64,000 bases of DNA from Nicotiana tabacum (lineage: Eukaryota > Streptophyta > Magnoliopsida > Solanales > Solanaceae), in contig NC_134102.1 of assembly GCF_000715075.1 (NCBI RefSeq), forward strand, positions 95,683,766 through 95,747,765, in the 5' to 3' direction. The translations under genes were made by a program, and so were the position numbers. Below are positions 50,131 to 61,002 of the stretch, one piece after another. Within the stretch, counting starts at the first letter, position 1. Each line of letters opens with the position of its first letter. Below the pieces are notes generated by a model. It was not told where the DNA came from, did not search any database, and was given only the letters and a program-made list of their open reading frames with translations.

Positions 50131-52173
50131 AAGCACATCCGAGAAGTCATGTACCACCGAAACAGAATCAATGGCAGGAGTCTCTGCACTAACATCCCTC
50201 ATAAAAGCCAAATAGGATGGGCAACCATTCTCAACCATCCGCTGAGCCTTCAAGTATGAAATCACTCTACTGGGAACATAGTCTATAGAACTGCTCCACT
50301 CAACCCTCGACAAATCTAGCATCGCCAAAGTCACAGTTTTAGCATGACAATCTAGAACAACATGACATGGAGACAACCAATCTATACCTAATATCACATC
50401 AAAATCGACCATACTGAGCAGCAAAAGATCCACTTTGGTCTCCAGACCCTTAATAGTCACCACACATGATCGATATACGCGGTCCACAATAATAGTATCA
50501 CCCACCAGAGTAGACACATGAACAAATAAAACTAAAGACTCACGTGGAATATCCAAAAAATGAGCGAAATACGAGGAAAGATATGAATAAGTGGAACCAG
50601 GGTTGAATAATACAAAGGCATCTCTGTGACAAATTGAGACAATACCTGTAATCACAACATCTAAAGCAATAACATCTGGTATGGTAGGAAGAGCATAGAA
50701 ATGGTCCTGGTCACCCCCCGATCTGCCTCCCCCTCTCGGGCGACCCCTAGCTGACTGGGCTCCACCCTTAGCTAACTGGGCTAGTGGTGGAGGAACTGAT
50801 GCTGATGACATAGACTGGCTCCTCTGCGGAGCGGGACCTCCCACTAGATGGGGATACTCTCTCCTCATGTGACCAAACTCCCCACACTTATAGTAACACC
50901 CCTGTGTTGGTGCTGGGGACTGAAGGGAACCCTGAACACCGGGATAACTAACAGAAGGACCCGGTATAGATGAACCCTGACCCGATAGAGCACGAGAAGA
51001 ACTCTGCACTGGAAGGGCACCAAGAGATGAATGGCCCTGCTGATAACCGTGAGAACCATGGCTAGATGATGCACCATGGTGAACTGGGCGAGCCGTCTGA
51101 GCATGTCTGAATGGACGGCCTCTACCGTGCTGGAACTGACCCCCAGAAGGAGTACCACTAAATCCACCCTGTCCACGAGGCCTCTTGGCCTCCCTTTCAA
51201 CCCTCTCCTGATCGCGAACCATCTCAATCTGCCGAGCAATGTTGACAACCTCATCAAAAGTAGCACCAGATACTCTCTCTCTGGTCATAAGCAATAGCAA
51301 CTAATAAGTGAGGCCATCTATAAAACTCCTGATCCTCTCCCTGTCTGTGGGAACCAACCAGATAGCATGGCGGGCCAACTCTGAGAATCACATCTCATAT
51401 TGCGTCACAGACATATCACCCTGACGAAGCTGCTCAAACTGTCTGTGAAGCTCCTCTCTGCGGGACTGAGTCACGGACTTCTCCAGAAAGATAACGGAGA
51501 ACTGCTGCCAAGTAAGGGGTGTTGCGCCGACCGACCTACGCCTCTCGTAAGCCTCCCACCAAATGAATGCAGCCCCAGAGAACTGAAAGGTAGTGAACGT
51601 GACCCCACTGGTCTCCAGAATACCTGCTGTACGGAGTATCATCTGACACCTGTCTAAGAAACCCTGTGCATCCTCTTCCTCTGCACCACTAGAAGATGGA
51701 GGCTGGAGTCTCCCAAACCTCTCCAATCAATGCTGCTCATCCTCAAGCATAGCAGGAACCACATAGTCCTGAGCAGCTACAACCGGCTGGGCGGGTGGTG
51801 CCCCCGATGTCTGAAATCCCTGTACCACCTGCACTGGTGTGCGAGCAGCGGGAGTCTGAGCACCTCCCCCAGCCTAAGAAGTGGCTGCTGCGGCCGGAAC
51901 AGAGACCGCTTGAGCAAGGCTGATGCACACGGTCAGAATTTGAGCTAAGGCCTCCTGAAGTCCTGGAATCACAATAGGCACAAGTGGTGGCTGAGCTGGT
52001 GCATCAACAACTGGAATATGGACCTGACCTGGGGCAACTGGTGGATTTGAAGGTACTTCCCCAGCTGCTGTGCGGGCTGCACCTCTGCCCCTACCACGGC
52101 CTCGACCTCTCGTGGCCCTGGCTGGTGGTACTAGTGGCTGGCCCTCCTGACCGGTAGTATGAGTCCTCACCAT
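50131..52173 (-). pseudogene. Gypsy-B gag and protease
   Basis: ATG at 52173 opens MVRTHTTGQEGQPLVPPARA followed by the Arg-Gly-rich start of Tekay gag. After stops, capsid pieces follow (DAQGFLDRCQMILRTAG, FSGAAFIWWEAYERRR, FEQLRQGDMSVTQYEM). A long frame from 51300 carries [20 protein letters not shown], a Ser-Gly-Gln-rich linker, and a damaged zinc knuckle ([16 protein letters not shown], last Cys replaced by Tyr). The protease motif reads [10 protein letters not shown] where active relatives have Asp: the catalytic residue is Asn (codon at 50604-50602). Both losses are consistent with G-to-A changes. Confidence 0.9.
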
Positions 52174-52357
52174 ATGTGAGAGAATGAAACAACAAATGTT
52201 TAATTACTAGAATCAACAGATTCGCACGACAAGAATTCAAGAATGTGGAGTTTCCTAAGGGTTCTGCAGCCTCTCGAAGATAAGTACAGACGTCTCCATA
52301 CCGATCCGCAAGACTCTACTAAACCCGCTCATGACTCGTGAGACCTATGTAACCTAG

Positions 52358-52369
52358 GCTCTGATACCA
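52358..52369 (-). other. Primer-binding site of gypsy-B
   Basis: TGGTATCAGAGC on the minus strand, three bases after the 5' LTR end at 52373. Confidence 0.88.
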
Positions 52370-53149
52370 ACTTGTCATGACCCAAAACCTAACCCATCGT
52401 GATGGCGCCTATCGTGGTACTAGGCAAGCCGACCTCTGTAAAACACTTTCAAAATTTAACAGAAGTGAATTAAGACATTTAAAATAACTAGAGTTTCTCA
52501 TAAATACGGGGTAAAATCCAAATAAAACATAAGTACGAAAAAATAGCCCGACATCGGGGTGTCACTATGTCATGAGCCACTAGACTCTCAATCTAAAAGA
52601 CAGTGTCTACAATAGTCTACGTCTAGATATCAATACAAAGAAAGAAAGACAATAAGGAAGGAGGACAAGGTCTCCGAACACCAGCAGCTACCTCGTAAAT
52701 CTCTGGAAGATCAACTGCGCACGAACTCAATGACCTCCACGTCCAGTCACACCTGAATCTGCACACAAGGTGCAGGGAGTAACGTGAGTACTTCCAACTC
52801 AGTAAGTAAGAAAATTAAATAAGGAACTGAGAAGCAGTGATGAGCTACACAATGCAGTTCATTTCAGTAATTTCAGCAAGAAAATAGGCATGCTTTCACT
52901 CCGGTGTTTTAAATCAAAACATTTCGAGCTCAGGTACAACAATATAAGCCCTTCAGAAAATTTTGCAACAACAACAATTAGAAACGAAGTGCAACAACAA
53001 TTAAGAGCAAGTACAACCTCACAGGGCTACTATCACTCATCTATCTTAACAGCTCAATCAGACGGCTCTCATCCTCAATACTCACAATCAAAGGTACCTG
53101 GGCTTGCTGGGGGTGTGCAGACTCCGGAGGGGCTCCTACAGCCCAAGCG

Positions 53150-53330
53150 CTATATATTGCTGCGACGTGCAGCCCAACCCAATACTGCTGCGGCATGCAG
53201 CCTGATCCATATATTGCTGCGGCTTGCAGCCCGATCCGATATATGGACTTAAGGCTTGTTGTGGCATGCAACCCGATCAAATATATGGCCTGAAGGCTTG
53301 TTGCGGCGTGCAACCCGATCCAATATTGCT
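53150..53330 (-). repeat. Tandem repeat in 5' LTR of gypsy-B
   Basis: Four to five units with TTGCTGCGACGTGCAGCCC-like cores alternating with CGATCCGATATATGG-like linkers. Confidence 0.75.
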
Positions 53331-54307
53331 CACATAGTTCTCAACCCGGCACTCAGGCCCTATCTCAGTCGCTAACCTCTCCAGCCCCTCGGGCTCACAA
53401 AATATCATAATAACCACCCCAAACAAAGGATACAACAAGTATAAATAAGAAATGAGAGGAAACAAAGATATAAAACACCATTAGACTGTGACTGAGTACA
53501 AGACAGCAATTAGCAGTCAATTCAACAAGTATACGATCGCTGCGGGTCCCAATAGTGATTTCATATGGCCTAAGCATGGTTTCTAACATGAAAGGCAATC
53601 AATTGTTCAAAGACAAGGAAAAATAAGTAATAACAATGGCTATTCGACTTTACAGTCTCACGGGACGGACCAAGTCACAATCCCTCACGGTGCACGCTCA
53701 CACGCCCATCACCTGGCATGTGCGTCACGTCAAAATATCACATTATACATATTCTCGGGGTTTTATACCCTCAAAACCAGATTTAAGACTGTTACTTACC
53801 TCAATCCGAGCAAAGTCCTACTCCGCGAAGCTTTTGCCTCTCAGATCGACCTCCAAACGTCCCGAATCTAGCCACAAGTAATACAACACAATCAATAAAG
53901 GCTAAAGGGATCAATTCCACAAGAAAACTACTAAATTAGAGCCGAAATCCGAAATCAACTCAAACCCGGCCCCCAAGCCCGCGTCTCGAAATCCGACAAA
54001 AGTCACAAAACTCGAAAGCCCATTCACTCTAGAGTCTAACCATACTAACTTCATCAAAATCCGACATCATTTGGTCTCTCAAATCCCCCAAATCTACTCT
54101 CCAAAATCCCAAGCCCTAACCCCTAATTTTCACTCCAAAACTCTACTAATTAGGTGAGAAATCAACGGGAAAACACCATAGCTAAGGATAATTAGGCTCA
54201 AGAAACTTACCTCTGTGATAACCCTCGATTTTCCTTCCAAACATCACTCCAAAAGCTCCAAATTCCGTGTTCCAAATTGTGAAAATGAGGAAAAATCTCG
54301 AAGTCTT

Positions 54308-54316
54308 CTATTTATA
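54308..54316 (-). promoter_or_regulatory. TATA box, gypsy-B 5' LTR
   Basis: TATAAATAG on the minus strand, 18 bp downstream of the last motif of the GC-rich island. Confidence 0.7.
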
Positions 54317-54334
54317 CTTTCTGCCCAGCAAAAC

Positions 54335-54660
54335 CACACCTGCGTTCCAATATCTGCACCTGCGGAGCCGCTTCTGCGGTTGGGAACTCCGCTTCTGTGA
54401 AAACTCACTTAACGCACTGGCTCGCACCTGCATCCCAGGTCTCGCACTTGCGGACACGCACCAGCGCATTTCCCTCCGCTTCTGCGGAAACAGCCAAACT
54501 CCTCTCTTTCGCATCTGCGTCTCAGCCTCGCATCTGCGGGCTCGCAGATGCGTCCCCCTTCTCGCACTTGCGATTCCAATCCAACCGAGCATTGCCTGCA
54601 TCTACGACTTCCTAAGTGCTTCTGCGGGGCCGCTCCTGCGGGCCTCCCACCGCATGTGCG
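54335..54660 (-). repeat. CGC-N4-GCG motif island, gypsy-B 5' LTR
   Basis: Pairs include CACACCTGCG 54335 with TGCACCTGCG 54355 (20 bp), CGCTTCTGCG 54369 with CGCTTCTGTG 54390 (21 bp), and CGCACCTGCA 54423 with CGCACTTGCG 54443 (20 bp). Further CTTCTGCGG and CATCTGCG copies continue to about 54660. Confidence 0.8.
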
Positions 54661-55358
54661 AAAATACCAGAACACTAGAAAAATCTACCAAGCCTAAGTC
54701 CAGAACTTCCTTCCGTTGAGCATCCGAAACACCTCCCAAGGCTCTCGGGACCTCAACCAAATGGACCAACTAGTCATATCACCCCATACGAACTTAGTCG
54801 AACCTTCGACTCACTCAAAACAACATTAAAACACCAAATTACCCCTGGATTCAAGCCTAAGAACTTCTAAACTTCCGAATTCCACAAACGGTGCCGAAAT
54901 CCAGCAAACCACGTCCGAATGACCTCAAACTTTACACATACGTTAGAAATGACACCACGAACCTACTCCAACTTCTGGAAATTCATTCCGACCCCGATAT
55001 CAAATTTTTCACTGCTGACTAAAATCACCAAATTTGCAAGTTTTGCCAATTCAAGCCAAATTCCACTACGGACCTCCAAATCACATTCCGAATGCGCTCC
55101 TAAGTCCAAAATCACCTAACGGAGCTAACTGAACCATCAAAATTCAAATCCGAGATCATTTACACATAAGTCAATATCCGGTTGACTTTTTCAACTTAAG
55201 TTTCTAATAAAGAGACTAAGTGTCTCAATTCACTCTGAAACCACTACGGAACCGAACCAACTAGCCCGATATATCATAATATAACCGAAGAACACAGAAG
55301 AAGCAGAAATGGGGGAAACAGGGCTATAACTCTTGAAACAACCGGCCGGGTCGTTACA

Positions 55359-56232
55359 CTAAGATAGCCACAACTTTCTACTTGTCTGCTCTCGAACTAT
55401 CTTCATCCCCAAAATTTGTTGTGCTAGGCCCAAGTCCTTCATATAAAATGATTTGGACAAATTTCTCTTCAACTTTGCAATCAACTCCTTGTCATGTCCT
55501 ATAATCAACGTGTCATCCATATACAATAATAACATAATAAAGTTATTATTAGAAAATCTTTTGAAGTATACACATAGATAAGAATAGGTCTTTATGTATG
55601 TTTGACTTTTCATGAATGAGTCAAACTTCATGTACCACTGCCTTGGTGCATGCTTCAATCCATAAAGACTCTTATTCAATTTGCATGCCATGTGTTTCTT
55701 TCCAGCTACTTCAAATCCTTCTAGCTGCTCCATATAAATCTCCATGAAGAAATGCAGTTTTTACATCCAACAACTCCACTTCAAGATCTAGGCTAGCTGC
55801 TAAGCTCAAAATTGTTCGAATAAAAGTCATTTTGACAACAAGTGAGAAAATTTCGTCAAAATAAATACCTTTCTTCTGTTTGAAGTCTTTAACCACCAAT
55901 CGAGCTTTGTATCTGACCAGCTTACCATTTCCATCTTTCTTGAGTTTAAACACCCACTTACATTTGAGTGGTCCTTTCCTCCTTAGGAAGTTCAACCAGC
56001 TTGTACGTGCCATTTTTCTATAGAAATTCCATCTCTTCTTGCATGGCTTTCATCCACTGGTTCTTTTCTGGATGGGACAATACCTCTTTTAGACTTTCTG
56101 GCTCCCCTTCATCACTGATGAGGACATATTCTGTGGAAGGGTACGTGCATGACTCTACCCTTGGCCTTCTGATCTCCTCAGAGATTGAGGTTGTTATTCT
56201 TCTTGAGTAGGGTACTCCACTTGCTCGACATC
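55359..56232 (-). pseudogene. Copia-B reverse transcriptase (first half)
   Basis: Minus-strand reading: EPESLKEVLSHPEKNQWMKA with MQEEMEFL, then CKWVFKLKKDGNGKLVRYKA, ARLVVKDFKQKKG, LLDVKTAFLHGDL, LNKSLYGLKHAPRQWYMKFD, the catalytic box in LLYMDDTLIIG, and ending RKLWLS where gypsy-B is inserted. The wording matches Tnt1-type copia. At least three frame changes and stops occur. The upstream part is cut off at 56233 by LTR D. Confidence 0.9.
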
Positions 56233-56449
56233 TGTAATGCCCCAAAAATATTTCTAACAAGATTAAGCCGAACTCGAGCTTAAGAGAATATATTGCGAGA
56301 CCTCAAAGTGCTTGCGAACCCACACGAGGTTATCGAGATCATTAAAATACTTGGACATGAATATTGTGAGGGTTGAAGGTCACTAAATTGCATGAATAAA
56401 GCCATAGCTTGGAATGGTGGAGAAAACAGGGAAGAAGGAAACCCAGCAA

Positions 56450-56607
56450 GCCTACGTAGCCTACGCAGGTTGCGTAAACAAAATCAGCATGGAAGTGAAG
56501 GTGAGGGCTTAAGCTGTGCAGGCTACACAAGCCTACGTAGCCAATTTGCATAGGCTACGCATCCTGCATAGCTAATCTGCATAGGCTACGCAGCCAGCCT
56601 ACGCAAC
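56450..56607 (+). repeat. CTACGCA/CTACGTAG motif island in LTR D
   Basis: About ten copies of CTACGCAG, CTACGTAG, TGCATAGGCTACGCA and related forms lie in 160 bp, ending nine bases before the TATA box. Spacings are irregular (9-14 bp and more). Confidence 0.7.
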
Positions 56608-56615
56608 TCATTTTC

Positions 56616-56623
56616 TATAAAAC
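56616..56623 (+). promoter_or_regulatory. TATA box of LTR D
   Basis: TATAAAAC followed by AGGGG, directly after the motif island. Confidence 0.6.
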
Positions 56624-58917
56624 AGGGGAGGTTGGGGGAGACAGAAAAAGATAACAATTTTGGCTAAGTTTTGGGTTCTAGAGAGAAGGTGGAGCATCCT
56701 CAACCCAAATGTACATCAAAGGTGAGTTTTATGATATTTTTATAATGGATTAACACTAGTTAATGGTAGTATTAACATCTACATGGATTAAAATTCATAG
56801 GGATTTCTCTAATCTTCAAGAATCATTCAAAAGGGTTCAAGTTAGGGTTTGAGCTACAAGAGGTAAATTCTCTGCGCTACACTTAAATACAACTATGGAT
56901 TAAGTATTTGGAATATATTCTGAAGTAGAAAGTACCAATTAGTTGAAGAATTATGCTAGTCCTTGAAATGGGTATTGCGAGTTAGGGTTCTTAAATGGAG
57001 AAGAAGATGAATAGTGAATTTTGTTAGGATGGTTAGTGATTCTAGTGCTTCAATAGCTTAATAATGATTAAGTATTGAATCATATAACCTAGATTGGGTC
57101 TTAAAGGCCAAGGATGAAATCTATTAAGGATAAAATGGATATGTTTGGGTGAATTGGGCTTGTTGAAGACTTACAGTAAACTTGTTAACCTTAAATGGGT
57201 ATCAGCATATTTTTGGAATTCTTTTGATGTCTTGGGATGTCTAATGTAGATATTGGCTTGTTGGCGACGTTTGAGAGTTCTAAATGAATTGGAGGGTCAT
57301 ACTATTATTTGAAGTTTGGACTTGAGATAAGTTGATTAAAACTTACTCTTCTTGAGGGATTTTCTCTAAAATCATATTTGAGTTATTACATGAGTGTTTT
57401 TTTGTAAATGTGCATCCATACTTGTGGGGACAAGCAGGAAAGGATGTCACCATGTATTTTGAGTTTTGTTGCATAAAGAATGTCTTGTTATTTTATAATT
57501 GAGAAATTCTATTTTTAAAGATTTGAAGGTAAATGACGTTTGAGGAAAATGTTATAATTTTTATTTAAACTTATGTATTGGAAAGAATATAAAACATTTG
57601 AGTGATAAAGATGTATTTTATGAAAAGTATTTCTTTTGAAACTTGATTAATGGATAACACTCGTCGTATCTTTGAATGATGGATGTTAAGTTGCTAAAGG
57701 CTTTAACATGAAAAAGATCATATAGTTGATTGTTTTATTCAAATGGTTTAGTTTGGAAAATGAGCTATGATTTGATAAAAATAGATCCTATGAGGCTACT
57801 ATGCTATGAATCTATTTTAGAGATATCAAATGTTTTGGTAGTTACTAGTGGAGACCACCGAGATTGATTCGAATGTTGAGTTCGTTGCCATGGAACTACA
57901 CATGCCAGTGTAGGGACACATTCCAAGGCTAAGCAGAGGTTTGTAGGATAAAGTCCCCCATTGAGAGGGCAAATGATCATTACTTAAAGTAATGAGGTTA
58001 AGTCGACTCGTATGGCACTACGGGAAGTCGCCCAGACAAGTAGGGTCAAATACTTGTTGCTAGGTCAATCACCTAGTAGTTGTTTATTATTTCGGTCGGT
58101 ATAGTACTCTCGGTAAAAAGTTAATAGATAATTTTGTTATGTTTAGGCCTATGGAGCCGAAAGTGATTTCAATTACTTATTGAAGTTGAAATAGTTTTGT
58201 ATGATTTTTATTAGAATCATGGATTTATATAAATGTTTTAAAAGTTTGTATCATGATTTATTTTTTTCTAGTCTTTTCATTTAAAATGATAAAAAGCATG
58301 AATTGATATAACTGTCATCATTTTATATCGAATGTTAGTTACATTATTTTTTAAGCCTTGTCCCAGGCACTTGAGTTAAAGAGTGTCTATGACACTTATT
58401 GAGTACCGTCGTGGTGTGCTAAGCCCTCAAGGTCCCCTCTCAAGGGTCCCACTTACTTTATATATTTTAGGAGGAGGTATGGTACGTGATGAGCGGATGA
58501 GCCTAGGATGACTCTCTTTTCGAGGTGCATAGTGAGGCACCACTTCTATTTCGTGGTAGCTGTCATGTTGATTCTTTACTCTTTGTTGGTCGGGATTGTC
58601 CCAAATATTTATTTTATTTTTATGTCATAGAGATCCCATAGACTATTAATATTCTTTTGGGGTTGTAATTAATGGTCATTCATATAACATGAAATGAAAG
58701 AGACATTTTTATCTTTATGTATTTTCAATTATTGAAAATGATGTATTTAAAGATTATACTTCATGTATGGTTTTAAACATTTAAAATGATTATATTTTCA
58801 AAAAGGCTTCCGCATGCATCTGTTAGTCATATAGATGGATGTTCTAGTATGGGTTGGTTTGTCCGGGTTAGGTAGTGTGTCGGGTGCCGGTCACGTGGTC
58901 ATGGGTCGTGACAAACC

Positions 58918-58929
58918 TGGTATTAGAGC
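58918..58929 (+). other. Primer-binding site of element D
   Basis: TGGTATTAGAGC, one mismatch to the tRNA-Met site, five bases after the LTR end. Confidence 0.75.
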
Positions 58930-61002
58930 ACTAGGTTCTAATTCGAGTCCTAGGAAGTCTATGGAATCGTGTCTAGTAGAGTTCGCCTTATTGGTGTGTT
59001 GTGCACCACACCCATATCGGGAAGGCTACGTGGACATTGTAAGATTGTCTCATTCCCTTATTTTCTCTCTAGATCGTGCGTTAAAGCTTGAAGCAAGGAA
59101 AGAATTATCGATTGGTATCAAAATTCCGACGTGATTTGCGAAGGAGAGTGGTGAGTAACTAATGACACTAGCTACTAAAGGAGTAGCCAAGAAAGTGTTT
59201 GGTGATTCTTGATATGAATAGAATGGGAAAGATTGGGTATGAAATAAAATGGGTTCAAATTGAATTGTTGCTATAATGGTTTGCAGTTGTTAGCCATGAA
59301 CTAATGACTATTTGAAGGAAAATAAGATGAGAATTTCTTTGATCGTTGTCGTGATGCATCAAAAAATCATACGATGTTTGTGCTACCGCAAAGAATAACT
59401 GCACCTTGGGAGGGCATGACCCTAGTATATGATTGAAACTGCTTTAAGAAAGGACAATTATGTAATATCATGTCCACCATTGTGAAAGACAAGAAGAATA
59501 CAAAGAAGTAAAGTCCAGTAAAGTAAATATGATAGTTGCGAGTCGACTAAAGAAGTTTGTATGCAAAGATTTTTCATCTGGATATTGAAAGTTGATGTGG
59601 ACCAGATGGACACTTGAAATGACAGGTTGTAGTCATTATCACGTCACATGAGCTTGCAAACAACATATATATAGTATCAAAGCGCAGTTCGAGTGATCAA
59701 AGAAACATGGATGACATTGATTGTTACAAATGAATGTAGACATACATGGCAATAATGTAAAGATGCTTGAATGAATAAGTGGAAGACATGTTAAGGCATG
59801 AAGTGTACAAAAGGCATAACCTCGAAGGTCAAAAGAGTGATATGAATTATCTAAATTGTCAAAAAAGGCAAGTCGTCATGAATGGGCAACATTAAAATTG
59901 TTTAAACGAGATATATCCTATTTTAGTGTTAATGTAGTCATGAGAGATAAAGTTTCTGAGAATATGCCCTAGAATCCTCTTAAGTGGGCCAGCAGAGCAG
60001 ATGAATGTAGATTGATGGAAAAAAAATTGCATATGCGGACGTGGTTTGAAAATCTACGTGGCATATAATGATAGATCGTTTATTGTGAGAACAAGAATTA
60101 CTATGAAAACTTGCACGAAGATGACATACAGATTTCTTGAGAAGTCGTACTTGTTAAAAGTAGTCGGGCATGGACTCAGAGTCCTAATAGAGTCATACTT
60201 ATGGAACATATATATTTGAGCACGGACAACATAGAACGATGTTATAAGGAAACAAGAATAATACATATACAGAATGAGTAATGTGTTAATCATGTTATTA
60301 TGGTACGGGCATAGGAGGGTGACACTTACCAACATCACTTGCGTTTAAGAAGTAGGGTGGTGAAACAGTGAAAGAACCAAGAGAGCTGATGAGCATAGCA
60401 ATTCCATTCTATCATCGGAATTAGAAGGTAACACAAGTGTGTGATGAGGATATAAGTCAAGTTTTATCGAATATGGAAAATGTGAGATGAGATTCTTAGT
60501 TGGGAAGTAAATGACCATTAACATCGGGGTGGAGACGTAGGTGTACAAGACAAGTTTACTTGTGGTATAAAGACTTTGTGAAGTCTACAGACGATGGGTA
60601 GAGGCTTGAGAAGCGACTTACTCCTAAGTGGGCGAGAGTCAAGCATTTAATTTCATCGTAAAGTGATGGGATATAAGAGAAATTTTACATACCAGAAATG
60701 GGAAAGAGAAGTTCAATTTATCAATATCATCGAGAAGAATACAAAGTATAAGAGAAATAAAAAAGGTTGTACTGGGGCTATAAGCTTGTTGTAAATGAAA
60801 GAGATACAGTATATTTGTTATGAAAGTTAAAAAGATTGATTGTCATTGTTCCGACAAGCTGTCAATGAACGAACAAATGGCTTGAATGAGTTCTAAAAGT
60901 TTCGATTGGGTATGACTTGACTTGAGTACTTGAATTCCAGTTCTAAGAGATAAAACGGGGTTATATGCGCACACTTCGCGCGAGATAAAATGTGAGAAGA
61001 AT
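58930..61002 (+). other. Internal region of element D, no recognised genes
   Basis: About 2 kb follows the primer site. I recognise no gag, protease, RT or integrase motif in any frame; open frames are under 100 codons. It may be the internal part of a non-autonomous element or a heavily decayed gypsy internal region. It ends where LTR E begins. Confidence 0.45.

Larger units (their letters stand above)
44240..55358 (-). mobile_element. Full-length Tekay/Del-type chromovirus (gypsy-B)
   Basis: An 11.1-kb element with two LTRs (5' 52373-55358, 3' 44240-47195), a tRNA-Met primer site, a polypurine tract, and gag-pol in the right order on the minus strand. It is inserted in copia-B between the codons for LWLS and QEKY. 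The target duplication has decayed: CTCAA on one side, CTTAG on the other (minus strand). Stops and frameshifts occur throughout the coding region. Confidence 0.93.
52373..55358 (-). mobile_element. 5' LTR of gypsy-B
   Basis: 2,986 bp, minus-strand start TGTAACGACCCGGCCGG, end GGGTCATGACA. It carries a TATA box (54316-54308), the motif island (54335-54660) and a tandem repeat (53150-53330), parallel to the 3' LTR. Confidence 0.92.
56233..58913 (+). mobile_element. LTR of gypsy-like element D
   Basis: It starts TGTAATGCCCC and ends GGGTCGTGACA (TG...CA), 2,681 bp, followed by a primer site. A TATA box is at 56616, preceded by an island of CTACGCA motifs. It is inserted in or joined to copia-B at 56232. 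Short frames inside are not genes. Confidence 0.8.

Noticed and set aside
60054..60338. Minus-strand hydrophobic frame in the internal part of element D
   Set aside because: No homology, antisense to the element, and length within chance for AT-rich DNA.
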